A DNA stretch of 64,000 nt from assembly GCF_000313135.1 (NCBI RefSeq), contig NW_004457654.1:882730-946729 (forward strand). Direction: 5' to 3'. Numbering within the stretch: the stretch's first letter is position 1; each line of letters begins with the position of its first letter. Position numbers and translations under genes: made by a program. Below the pieces are notes generated by a model. It was given only the letters and a program-made list of their open reading frames with translations. It had not been told where the DNA came from and searched no databases. The DNA is from Acanthamoeba castellanii str. Neff. Taxonomy: Eukaryota > Discosea > Longamoebia > Acanthamoebidae. This document shows positions 1 through 10,055 of this stretch, piece after piece.

Positions 1-1145
1 GACAGGGAAAAGAAGGAGAAAAAAGACCAGGCCCCGGACGACGACACGGCCCAGGCCGACGGCGACGGCGAGGGGGCGGGCAGGCGCCGGAGCCTCACGC
101 AGAAGACGACGTCGGCCGAGAGCCGGCGTGTGCCGATGCGGGAGCGGCTGTCGTCCAGCGACCGACTGTCGATCACGGCGCGCCGGTCGGTCCAGCTGTC
201 GTCGCTCGATCTCGGCAGCCTGCGAGGCGCCGGCCACACCTCCTCCGGTGCCGCGGGCGTCGATGGCGGCGGCGTGTCGTGGTCGATCGACGACAGCAGC
301 CGTGGCCCGCCCAACCGGCCCCACTCGACCACCATCGACGGCAAGCGACCCATCGACGCCATACTCGAGCATCTCCAGCCACCACCACCACCAGCCGACG
401 GCGGCGGCGGCGACGACGACGATGGCGAGGCGGAGACGACGGCGGCGGCAGAGGTGGTGAAGGAGACGGCGGATGGGAAGGCGGCGACGATGATCACGCG
501 GTTCGGGCAGGAGGTGGAGCGGGACCTGGTGAAGCTGCGGAAGGGATCGCTGGAGCAGATGGTGGAGGTGGTCAAGGAGAAGGAGGTCATGCGGATCACC
601 AAGCTCGTGCGCGAGCGCGAGGTCGAGGAGGTCAAGAAGATCAGCCGCGTCAAGCACATGAAGGAGGTCAAGGAGCGCGAGATCCAGGACATGGCCGAAC
701 GGTACATCACCACCACCACCATCAACACGCAGCTACCTCGACTTTCCATTTCTCACGACACGACGACACGATACGACACGACACGCACAGGGCGGCGTTG
801 GAGCGGGAGTTGAAGCGACGAGAGAGGCGGAAGTCGACGTTGATGGTGCACGAGCTGGTGCACAAGATGCTGGCGACGTGTCCGCCGCCGCCCGAGGTGG
901 CGGTCCACACCGACACGGAGCAGGTGCTGCGGGAGCGGAAGGCCGAGAAGAACCGGGAGTTCTTCGAGAAGAAGATCACCGAGGGCAAGGTGCGGTCCAA
1001 GGAGGAGATCGAGGCCGAGGTGCGCCTCGGGCTGGTGCAGGGCGGCGCGGGCAACCGCAAGGCGTCGGCCACCCATCCACCCGCCAAGGACCCCATTGTC
1101 GCCGCCAAGCTTGCCCTCTTCGAGGAGGGCCACTCTCAGGACTGA
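1..1145 (+). CDS. Charged coiled-coil protein, 5' end outside window
   Basis: The reading frame is open from base 1 with no credible start, so this is the 3' part of a gene. Exon 1-701, intron 702-790 (GTACAT...CACAG), last exon 791-1145 ending in TGA; the junction keeps frame as R-A-A-L-E-R. The protein starts Lys/Asp-rich, has a Ser/Arg-rich stretch, a short proline run and an acidic tract, then about 60 residues of dense Val/Lys/Glu heptads (such as VREREVEEVKK) that should form a coiled coil. A second charged helix precedes the C-terminus. I do not recognise a family. Function unknown; a scaffold or cytoskeletal role would be a guess. It converges on the minus-strand gene that ends near 1316. 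Confidence 0.75.
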   Translation, partial: QGKEGEKRPGPGRRHGPGRRRRRGGGQAPEPHAEDDVGREPACADAGAAVVQRPTVDHGAPVGPAVVARSRQPARRRPHLLRCRGRRWRRRVVVDRRQQPWPAQPAPLDHHRRQATHRRHTRASPATTTTSRRRRRRRRRWRGGDDGGGRGGEGDGGWEGGDDDHAVRAGGGAGPGEAAEGIAGADGGGGQGEGGHADHQARARARGRGGQEDQPRQAHEGGQGARDPGHGRTVHHHHHHQHAATSTFHFSRHDDTIRHDTHRAALERELKRRERRKSTLMVHELVHKMLATCPPPPEVAVHTDTEQVLRERKAEKNREFFEKKITEGKVRSKEEIEAEVRLGLVQGGAGNRKASATHPPAKDPIVAAKLALFEEGHSQD

Positions 1146-1315
1146 CCCCACCATTCACCACGTTCATCCGCATGCGGAGGATGATGACGATCGACTCTTC
1201 TGTTTAGGTTGTGTACATAGCTTGTTACAAACACAAACGAACAAAACAAAACTATATGCTCGAAATGATTGAAGAGATTGATTGAATGCGTGAGAGGCTG
1301 GGCTGATGGACGTCT

Positions 1316-3446
1316 TTACTTGACCTCCTTGACCACCTTCCTCCTCTTGGAGAGGGCGGCCTCAGTGGAGGTGGTGCGCGCCTTGCTCGTGCGAGGGCTT
1401 CGTCGCACGGGCGGCACAGCCTCCCCGCTCTCCGGCTCATCGACCGTCTTCCTCTTCTTCTTTTCCTCCTTGTCTTGGCCCTCATCGTCACCACCGTCGT
1501 CGTTCTTCTTCATCCTCTTGTTCTTCTTCTTTTCTTTTCGCCTTCGGCCTGTTCCTGCGTCGCCCTGCGTGTGCGCGAACGCGAACGCGTCAGTCGGCTC
1601 TCCGAGTAGTCCTCGTCGCCGGCCGCCTCGTCTTCGTTGTCTTCGCCGGCCTCCGTGGCCTTCGCCGCTTGGCCGCGCTTCCGCTTGGCCGCCGTCATGG
1701 TCGTCGTGGTTGTTCTACGAGTCCGGGTTGTGATGGTGATCTTCTCCTTCTTCTTCTCCTTCTTCACGGGGGCGGGCTTGGGTTGGGCTCGTATCTCGAG
1801 CACCCGCTCCTGTGCCCAGTGTGGGACGTTGCGCGTCTTGAACGTTGACATCTTCAGCGACAGCTTCTGACCTGCATGCAACACAACCCCCCAACCCACC
1901 ATGAGAAATTGTCGCACACAACACGCGACACAGCTGCCTGACCTGCGCACGCAGCGTGCAACACCACGCGCGCGCGCACACACACACACAGGCAGTACCG
2001 AGGTAGTACGCGCGGTAGGACTGGTAGACGTGCAGCGGGAATGCCACCTCCGACGCTGCGCACGCGAACCACAGTCAGTCTCGTCAGTGACAGCCCATAT
2101 TATACGATCGAACGTATGTGGCGTACAGGGAAGGAGTACAGCGGGAGGGAGCCCGACGTACCGGCCACCTCGTCTTCGATCGGTCTCAGCAGGTCCTCGA
2201 CCCGTTCCTCCTCCTCCTCGCCGGCTGCCTCAGACGAGGTCGTGCTGGTGGTGGTGGTGGTGGTCTCCTCCGACGTTTCGGTCTTGATCAATGCGACGCA
2301 GCCGTCGGTCGTCTGGAGTTCAACCTCCACCTTCATTGTCTTCACCTCCTCCACTTCTTCCTCTTCCTCTTCTTCATTTTCTGTCTCTTCCTTCCTCTGC
2401 CTCTTCGCCAACTCGGCTTCGGCAATGATCCGCCTGGCTTCGTCATCGCCATCACCGTCGCCGTCGGCCTGGTCATCCTCCTCCGCCTTGATGGTCGCCA
2501 CCTTCTCCTTCTCCTTGCCCTTGCCGCGCTTCAACAGATTCGTCGCTGCTTCGTCTTCGCCTTCAGCCGCGCTCGATCGTTCATCACCAGCCTCGGCCGC
2601 CGCGTCGCCCGATTCCTCCTTGGCCTCGTCTGCCGACCCCTCCGGCGGCGCCACCTTGAACTCGTCCGGCATCGCACACGGCGGAGCCCGCGCGATCCTG
2701 AACCGAGCCACCTCGTTCTCCTCCCCTACACATAAGAAAAACTCAGCAAATTCCCCTAACACAAACCTCCAGCCTCATCCCATACAACCAGTCCCCTGTG
2801 GTGTAGTTGGCTAGCATTTCCGCCTGTCACGCGGACGACCCGGGTTCAAATCCCGGCGGGGGAGACCACACTTTTTTACCAAAGTTGGTTTGTGGTGGGC
2901 GCAGGGAACGGGTACCGTGATCGTCAGGGTGGGTGTAGACGTCGGGGATGGCGGGCTCGTGGCCCTTGAGCCAGTGGAGGTGGGCTTCGCAGGCGTGCTC
3001 GCGGCCGTAGCGGTGGCTGTACTCCTCGCACAGCGCCAGTCCATACGCCACTGCGTGCCTGTAGTGCGCTGCACTCTCGCGCAACCTTCGCACATGAAAG
3101 CACGCACACACCGCACACGCACACGGATGCACCAGTCAACCGTCTCCCTCATATACGCTTCGCAGCCCCCCCCCCCTCCTACAGCGCATAAGAGCGCGTA
3201 CCACTTGGAGAGAGGGTTGTTCATGTGGGTGGGGCGATAGCCGCGTTCGCCGGTGCCGGCCATGGGGGCGCGGGTGCGCCAGTCGTCGGCGGCGGGGAGG
3301 GCGTGGTGGGCGGCGTAGAGCAGCTGGGCGGCCTCGAGTGGGATCTTGATGATGTGTGCATCGATGTGCTGGCGTGCACACCACGAGTAGTTCAATCCGC
3401 GACCACGCACGAAACGTGGCGGGCTCAACCAGAACAGATTCACCAT
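1316..3446 (-). CDS. Phage/bacterial-type protein of unknown function with a large acidic insertion
   Basis: Exons on the minus strand: 3446-3202, 3085-2916, 2725-2162, 2055-1999, then from 1871. The N-terminus (MVNLFWLS... with HIDAHIIKIPLEAAQLL), then RPTHMNNPLSKWLRES, then LALCEEYSHRYGREH, then MPDEFKV, SYRAYYLG and RNVPHWAQE follow, in order, the signature blocks I know from a small protein family of phages, bacteria and giant viruses with no established function. Exon 3 inserts roughly 190 residues of Glu/Asp/Lys/Thr-rich sequence between MPDEFKV and SYRAYY. The tail is Lys/Arg-rich, like a nuclear protein. The last ~65 codons (1513-1316, ending KRRKVVKEVK) lie in a different frame from the preceding exon, so there is either an unrecognised short intron or an indel near 1510. 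A tRNA gene sits antisense in the intron at 2915-2726. Divergent from the RNA ligase at 3839. Confidence 0.8.
2792..2863 (+). tRNA. trnD-GUC: tRNA-Asp (anticodon GTC)
   Basis: 72-base tRNA with acceptor stem TCCCCTG...CGGGGGA, anticodon loop CTGTCAC (anticodon GTC) and T-loop GGGTTCAAATCCC. No intron, no encoded CCA. Identical over all 72 bases to the copy at 39727-39798. It lies on the opposite strand inside the second intron of the 3446-1316 gene. Internal A- and B-box promoters are the expected control. Confidence 0.96.
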
Positions 3447-3838
3447 TTCTTACGCGCTTCGTGAGCTGGCAGATCTAATTAGATATTAACAACTGCTCCT
3501 GCCCGTGCTGGATGGTCGTGCGTGGCGTGCCGGGGTTCAACAGGAAAAGACAGAGCCACACAGTCACGGGTTTTGAGAATCTTCTTTCAAATGTAGGGGA
3601 GTTCGCGATCTACGCCTGGTGGCGTCATCCGCACCAATCTGCTCCGCCCTGCAGAACAAGCAACGAATAAATGATTATTTTATTCATTTTATTTAGCCGA
3701 CTTATTTATTTTCTGACCCTTTTCCGTAAATCGTTTATTTATCGATCACTTAACATAAGTGTACCCGAAAATAAAAATACAAATATATCGTTTTTATTTT
3801 CAGATCGTTCAGCAGCCCGAGAGGCAAGACGGTAGGCG
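3447..3838. promoter_or_regulatory. Divergent intergenic region
   Basis: 392 bases between two head-to-head start codons. The half nearest the RNA ligase is AT-rich (3660-3800) in an otherwise GC-rich window. It must hold both promoters; I see no clear TATA box or other element I can name. Confidence 0.5.
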
Positions 3839-4809
3839 ATGAGTGAGTTCTTTGCGTTTCCACGAACGCCCCACATGGCGGGCAGCGCGGTGGTGGACGA
3901 CGACCAGGTGGTGGACGAGAACGCCCTGCGGTACCTGCTCGCGGACGACGACGGCGAAGACGGGATGGCCATCGTGGTGCAGGAGAAGATGGACGGCACC
4001 AACGTGAGCCTCTACTTTGAAGACGAGTGGTGCCCCGTCCTCCAGAAGCGCTCTGGCATCATCACCTCTGGTACCCCCCTGACAAAAATCAATCAATTCA
4101 AATCAAGTCAAACGAGCTCTACACGCAGCACACACAACGCGGCTGACGTGTGCGCACACGCGTACCAGGCGAGAAAGCGCAGTACGACGTGTTCCGCGAG
4201 TGGGTGTACGAGCGGATGGACGAGCTCTACGCGCTGCTGGGCAAGCGCCAGTACGTCCTGTTCGGCGAGTGGCTCTGGTGCCAGCACGCCGTCCACTACG
4301 ACCGCCTGCCGTCCTACTTCCTGGGCTTCGACCTCTTCGACATCGCCCAACGGCGCTTCCTCTCCTACGACCGCATGCAGCGCATACTTGATGGGCGCGT
4401 TCCCGTCGTGCCCCTCCTGTGGCACTCGGGGCACGCGTCTTCTTCTTCCACGTCTTCTTCCTCCTCCTCCTCTACTTCGTCGTCGGCCCAGAGCAAATTC
4501 GAAGAGCTCAAGAAGTGCGTGGGCCAAGAGATGATGAAGAAGCCGTCGGCCCATGGCGGGGAGGTGATGGAGGGCGTCTACGTGCGCGTAGAGCAGGGCG
4601 GGTGGGTCAAGGACCGATTCAAGATGCGGCGCAAGACCTTCACGGCCGGTCGCGAGGGCTTCACCACCAACATCAAGAACAACGCCCTCCTCACCGCCGC
4701 GACATCATCTTCCTCATCAGCGCCTGCACCAGAGGGCAAGACGAGCAACAAGAAGCCCACGACAGCGGCGGCGAGTGGCAAGGGAAAAGGGCGAGGAGGG
4801 AAGAAGTGA
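3839..4809 (+). CDS. ATP-dependent RNA ligase family protein
   Basis: Exons 3839-4070 and 4169-4809 (intron GTACCC...ACCAG). Nucleotidyltransferase signatures in order: EKMDGTN (motif I, Lys being the adenylation site), LFGEWL (motif III), YFLGFDLFD (IIIa), EGVYVRV (IV) and KDRFKMRR (V). The N-terminal PRTPHMAGS block is typical of the single-domain RNA ligases found in bacteria and some protists. Known chemistry of the superfamily: enzyme adenylation, transfer of AMP to a 5'-phosphate, then phosphodiester formation. A serine run after LLWHSG and a Lys/Gly-rich tail are lineage additions. About 290 residues. It is divergently paired with another phage/bacterial-type gene, which suggests but does not prove lateral origin. 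Natural substrate (RNA repair or tRNA) cannot be told from sequence. Confidence 0.88.
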
Positions 4810-5031
4810 GTGTGCTCTTTCTTATTTTTTTATTTATAAATAAGATCTTTACTTGTAGATATGGAAAGACGTTACTTAGAAACGAAAATTGAGGTGCAAC
4901 TCGACTAAAAAAGGCAAAGTAAATAATTCCCTGGCCGCAGACTGCCATCACATACCACGACAACAACCAAGGAGGCGGCAAGGGTTGTTGAGCGAGCGCG
5001 CACAAGAAGATAACCTGGCCCACGGACCGCG

Positions 5032-6620
5032 ATGGCCACAACCGACGCTGACCTGCTCAAGATGATGGACAAGGTACCCGACCAGCTTGCTGCATCTTGG
5101 AGCGCACCATCCTTCTCACATTCTTTCTTGCCCAGTTGAGGAAGGAGAACAACCAGCTGAAGTTGGAAAACAGTCAGCTGTTCAAGGAGCTGGACATACT
5201 CAACAGAAAAGTGAGGACCAAGTTTGGTACAACTGCACCCACCACACGAAAAAGAACCACAAGGGCCTGACTTGTTTTTGCGTGTGCCAACTTATTATGA
5301 ATCTACACAGGCAGACCGGAGACGACGCTCCATACACTGATGGAGGCAAACGACGTGGCCTACACCATCAACTCGGAGCTCTCCTACTCCATTCCCCTCT
5401 CGTAACATTCCTTTCCCTCGCCTTGCTGCATTCCGAGAGGCTCATCGTGTGCTTGTCGTGTGCGTGCCGTGCCGTGCGTCGCACACAGTGCGTTCATGGA
5501 CAAGTTCTACAAGATGTACCCCGAGTCGCAGGCGCGGCTCGAGGTCTACGAGAGGCGCGGCAGGCAGTGCTCCTTCGCCGTTCCTCTCGAACGTGGCCAC
5601 CTCGGCGGACCACACAGAGCAATCACCCGCTCGGGTGGGCGCTACGAGCAATTGATCAGAGGCTGGCTCGGGCAGCTGCCGCCGCCGCCGGCGCTCCTGA
5701 CTGCCGCTCAGCCCGAGCTCTCGGTTCTCCCCACCACCGTCACCAAACAGTTTGCGAGGTTCGCACTTGCTCTACCCAAGCTCGAGTGCTTGCACTTGGC
5801 GATGATGGTACTGACGCGGCGAGGAGCTCCTCGGGGGCGATCGGGGGAGCGTAGGGACCTGCCGTCGTTGATTAGGATCAACGGGAAGGGCGTGCAGGGA
5901 TCCTCGGACAACGAGAAGGTCGTGACGGCCTACAACATGCTACTTGAGGCCACCAACCACAACGAAATGCTTACACAGAAGTTGATGGAGGTAGCCAACC
6001 AGAACCTTGGTATCCTCCTCTACGAGGACCTCGTTAACCACTACTCTGAAGTACTCTCCACTTCCCTTTCTCTTTGTTTGGTCAGGTTGCTGTTGAAGGA
6101 AATGCCTAATGATGATGATCGTGTAGAGCGGCTTCTTGGTCAAGCAGACGTGGTACCACTACCTGGACATCACTTTCCCACTACCAAGCAAGCACAAGTT
6201 GAATCAACCCTCCGAGGTAAGACAAAGCGAGCCTAAGACGATGTAGAGCAAGACTGCTGCTAATCATTTCTTCACTTTGCGTAGAGCGAGGTGATGATCT
6301 ACATGCTGGCCATTTTCGAGCTACAGAGCAGCGACTTGGAGAATAACCCGCCCCTCTTCGTCAAGTCCATGCTCGAGCTGGCCTTCGCCCTGAGCGACCA
6401 CACTCTATCGGGGTCTTCTCCTCCCGCGCCCCCCGGCTTCCTGTCGGTGCCACCCGCGGACGACAAGAACGAGCGAATGGTGAACGCCGTCTTCTCCACG
6501 CCCACCTTCAACATCCTGCCCTTCCTCCACTCGGTCGACCTCGATGACGAAGAGCCCGTCGCGAGTCCACCATCCACCTCTCCGTCCTATCTGCCGCTGC
6601 CTTCCGAACCCAGCGAGTAG
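5032..6620 (+). CDS. Unrecognised protein with N-terminal coiled coil
   Basis: Exons by frame continuity: 5032-5073 (MATTDADLLKMMDK), about 5138-5228 (LRKENNQLKLENSQLF..., leucine-zipper-like coiled coil), about 5312-5401, about 5489-6049, about 6129-6220 and about 6285-6620. Introns use GTACCC, GTACAA, GTAACA, GTACTC and GTAAGA donors. The C-terminal half, with blocks such as VVTAYNMLLEATNHNEML, TWYHYLDITFPLPSKH and MIYMLAIFELQSSDLE, looks like a folded helical domain I cannot assign. About 370 residues, ending in a Ser/Pro-rich tail. No catalytic motif is visible. Confidence 0.7.
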
Positions 6621-6829
6621 AACATCTCGACACTGGACGAGCTTTGCAGAATTGCGTTGTATTTGTAAGAGAAGGTGGTTGCTCACGTCGTATGTACAGT
6701 TGCTATGTAGATGTTGTGTGTTGTCGTCTTCCAGCTCTTCTTGTACGAAGAGGGAAGGCGAAAGAAGAAAAACAAAAATGTGTGTGGATGGAGAAGAGGA
6801 TGGAGAGAGTTGAGACTTGCTGAAGGCGT

Positions 6830-8577
6830 TCACCTTGCCTTGCCGCAGGAGTTGTAGAAGATCCAGGGCGAGTTGGTGGCGACGGTGACGATGACGAGAG
6901 TGGACGACTTGATGTCGTCGGTGATCTCGGGCGACGTGTTGTACAGGTCCTCCAGCACGTCGGCGATGTACTCCTTCTCGGCAAAGATGTGGAGCACCTG
7001 CTTGTGGAAGGGGTCCATGACCAGCCGCGAAGACTGGATCACGCCCTCGAGCTTCTTCCTCAAGATGCGCAGGCCGTCCTCCTCCGTGAAGGTCCCGTTG
7101 TACTTCATCGCTCTCGTCACTGCATCACGTCAAGAAAGAACGCCGCGTGAGTTGGTGGTTTCCAAGACATGAGAGAGAATCGTCGAGTCGGTACCGGAGA
7201 CGCCGATGTGGAGGTCGTAGAGGAGCACGGAGTAGTCGGTGATGCTGCCACCCATGGGGAAGTACTCGAGCTCCATCTCCGTCTTGAGGAGGTCGGCCCC
7301 GTACGACGCGCGCAGCACCTCGAACGACATCACCTCCGACGCCACTGAGTTGCCCCCGGCGTTGGGAAGGTCGCGGATGCGGCGCCCGCCCTCCGTCAGC
7401 GTCACTTGATCGAAGCCCACCACCTGTTGTGGACACGGGCCGTAAGCAAGCCACACATTTTGGCGCGAAAATAAATAACAAAAAATAAAATAAAAAAGCG
7501 AAGCGTGTAGAGAAAGATGAAAGATGGTGGTGGTGAGTAAAGTACCTTGTCGTGGACGAAGAGGGACGAGCGCACGAAGCGTCCGATGAGGGACGAGGAG
7601 GAGAGCTCGGTGAGGCTGTTGGGCACGGTGAAGAGGTTCACGGTGGGCTCCTTGATCATGTAGTCGACCCGAACGTGGCACGTCCGCGGCGGGCCGAGCG
7701 ACACGAGCGGGTTGCTTCCCAAGAGCACGACGGGCGACGACGGACGACGTCGGGGAGTCGAAGGCGATGAGGGCGGCGACGGCGTGGAAGAGGAGGAGGA
7801 AGAAGCAGACCTCGACCGCCCAGGCCGACTGAACTTGGGGATCGAGATCGGCTCATCTTCGAAAAGCGCCGAGGTAGCGAATGGGAGAATCAAATCCGCA
7901 TCGAAGAACGTCGCGGGTGGCGAAGAAGGAGGCGTGCAGACGACGGCGAGGGGCGTCGGAGGCGTCGTGGGCTGTACGGCCTTGAGCCGCCATACGCGCC
8001 GACGAGGCTTCGATGTAGCGGTTCGGGCGGCAACCGTCGAAGAAGAACGAGGGACGGTCGCCGAGTAGGAAGAGACAGAAGAAGAGGCGGAAGTAGAGGA
8101 AGAGGAGGAAGTAGGTGTTGTGCTGACGCGACGTTCAGCAGCAACAAGGAACACAGGACGGCGTCGTCGGGCTGGGGTCGAAGGCGAACGTTGGCGTTGC
8201 TGCTGCTGCAACGTGCCAGCCGTTGATGAAACGTTTGTGGTCGATGCTGTGACCGTGGATGTGATCTCGATCGTCTCGGTGCATGTAGTCCTGCTTAGCC
8301 CCTTCCTTTCCGGGCGCCCCTTCCTCGCTGGCGCCGGTGCTGCTGGAAGATGAGCCGCTTGGAGAGGAGGGACTGCCACTACTGGCGATGGGCGATAGAA
8401 CGCACGACGGGAAGGAACGGTACAGGGGGGTGGTGAAGAAGGAGGTCGAGGAGGGACGCTGGAAGTGGGGCAGCTGGGCAGAGCGAGAACTAGCAGTCGA
8501 AGTTGATGTTCTTGTTGATCTCGTTCTTGTCGATGGTATTTGTCTGGAGCTGGTCGAGGTTTGGCCGTGGGTTCTCA
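6830..8577 (-). CDS. Unrecognised protein, Ser/Pro-rich N-terminus and conserved C-terminal domain
   Basis: C-terminal exons are clear: a long exon ending at RSSLFVHDK near 7546, an exon near 7425-7190 (VVGFDQVTLTEGG...DLHIGVS), and a last exon near 7121-6830 (VTRAMKYNGTFTEE...YNSCGKAR, stop TGA). The first junction uses GTACTT and an ACAACAG acceptor, the second GTACCG...TGCAG. The long exon begins with several hundred residues of Ser/Thr/Arg/Pro-rich sequence. Start is uncertain: an ATG at 8577 lies in a different frame from the long exon (whose own first ATG is at 8379), so an intron or frame error is hidden around 8150-8380. Mixed alpha/beta C-terminal domain of about 200 residues; no family recognised. 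Confidence 0.6.
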
Positions 8578-9081
8578 TGATTGATTTTGATGGTGTAATT
8601 AGTACCGTTTCGGAAATGTGCCGAGCGAAAGCCGAAGAAGATGAGCGAGCTGATGTGGTTGGGGGCTGAAGGGGTCTACGGAAGCGAAACGAGTCGGCGC
8701 AGACGAGGAAGGTGGTGGGAGGGCGAGTTGAGCTGAAGCGAGCGAAGGCGAAGCAACAAAGAGAAGAAGACGAGCGATGAAGTTGCCGCCCAAATTGTGG
8801 CCCCAATCGACACCTACAGCGCTTCACGTAAGCTGTCCCCGGAAATAACGAAGAACCATGGCGGCTTGTCCTGGTAACGGTCAGCCGCGTAAATAAATAC
8901 GGCGTTTATGATTCTCTTTACTTATTTTACACAAATATAAATATGATACATAAATCTAAAGACACACAAAAACAATTACAAGTTGGATAAGTGGATGGAT
9001 TTATATGGATGGTGGAAGGGGTGGAAATCCAAGTTCCGCCCCTTCTTGTTGGTCTGTACAAAAAGAGCGTACGCGCGCTAC

Positions 9082-9878
9082 TCAGAAATCCATGGACAGC
9101 GAGTTGACGGCGAAGCCAAGCTGCAGATCCTTGTAGTGCTGCGGCTGGGCAGTGGGAGCGGCGAGCATCAGCTCCTCGTTGTGCGTCGACGACTTGTCGT
9201 CGGTCTCGTTGGGAAGCGAGGCGACGCGGAAGCCGAGGCCGATGTCCCTGTAGCGGGCGGGCAGCTGCGGCGCGGCGGGCTGCTGCTCGTCATCGCTGCC
9301 GGCCTCATAGCTGGCTTGCTTCTGCGCGAGCTGGGCGCGCAAAAGGGCGACCTCTCGCTCAGACGCGGCTGCCTCCACCCTCATGTCGTTGATGGTGCTC
9401 TCGGCCTCGCGCAAAGCTTCGGTCGAAAGTTGCAGGTTCATAGAAGTGAGAGAGGGCTCATGAGAGTGGCTCGAAGATGGTGCCAAGTACCTTGTGTGGT
9501 GTGGACAAGCTTCCTCTTCAGCACACGGATCTTTTGCTGCTGCTTGGTACCGTTCGGGGTGGCATCTTGCAGAGCCTGACGCGAACCCTTCGAGGATGTC
9601 TGTTGGGTTAATCGAATCAGTTGCAGATCTGATAAGCGAAGCAACTGACGAGGCCTCGAAGCGTAAAGAAAGGGGTACCTTGAACTTGGTAGCGTTATTC
9701 TTCTGAGGGGTGGAGACCTTGAGCCCCTGTTGCATAAGATGAACAGTTAGTGGGGGAGTAAATTGGAGAGGAATAATAATTCTACTCTTCTTTTCGTGGA
9801 CCGCACCTTCTGCGTGGGGGTGTAAGGCGAGGAGGGCAGCTGATTGATGAGATTTTCCTTGTTCATGGCGGCGGACAT
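9082..9878 (-). CDS. Small coiled-coil protein with a repeated Y[RK]D motif
   Basis: Exons 9878-9807, 9726-9679, 9599-9491 and about 9448-9082. Starts [19 protein letters not shown], ends in the stop at 9082-9084. Central heptad region ([13 protein letters not shown]... [15 protein letters not shown]) predicts a coiled coil. The C-terminal part carries a motif twice: [13 protein letters not shown] and [13 protein letters not shown], separated by an acidic spacer, the second at the very C-terminus. About 200 residues; family not recognised. It shares a 177-base divergent promoter region with the tRNA isopentenyltransferase gene. The acceptor of the last exon is uncertain by a few codons. Confidence 0.7.
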
Positions 9879-10055
9879 GTTGTCGATGGGAGATGGATGT
9901 ATGTTACTTGTAACGGTTCGTGGCGTGCGAGTCTTGATCTGTCTGGTCGGTTGCAGGTTTCGCGCCAAAATGAACCGCTGTTCCCGCCTTTCAGAAAATC
10001 CAGGAAAATTACTTTTTCTTTTATTCTTCTTTTTTTTTGGCATCTTTTCTTGAAG

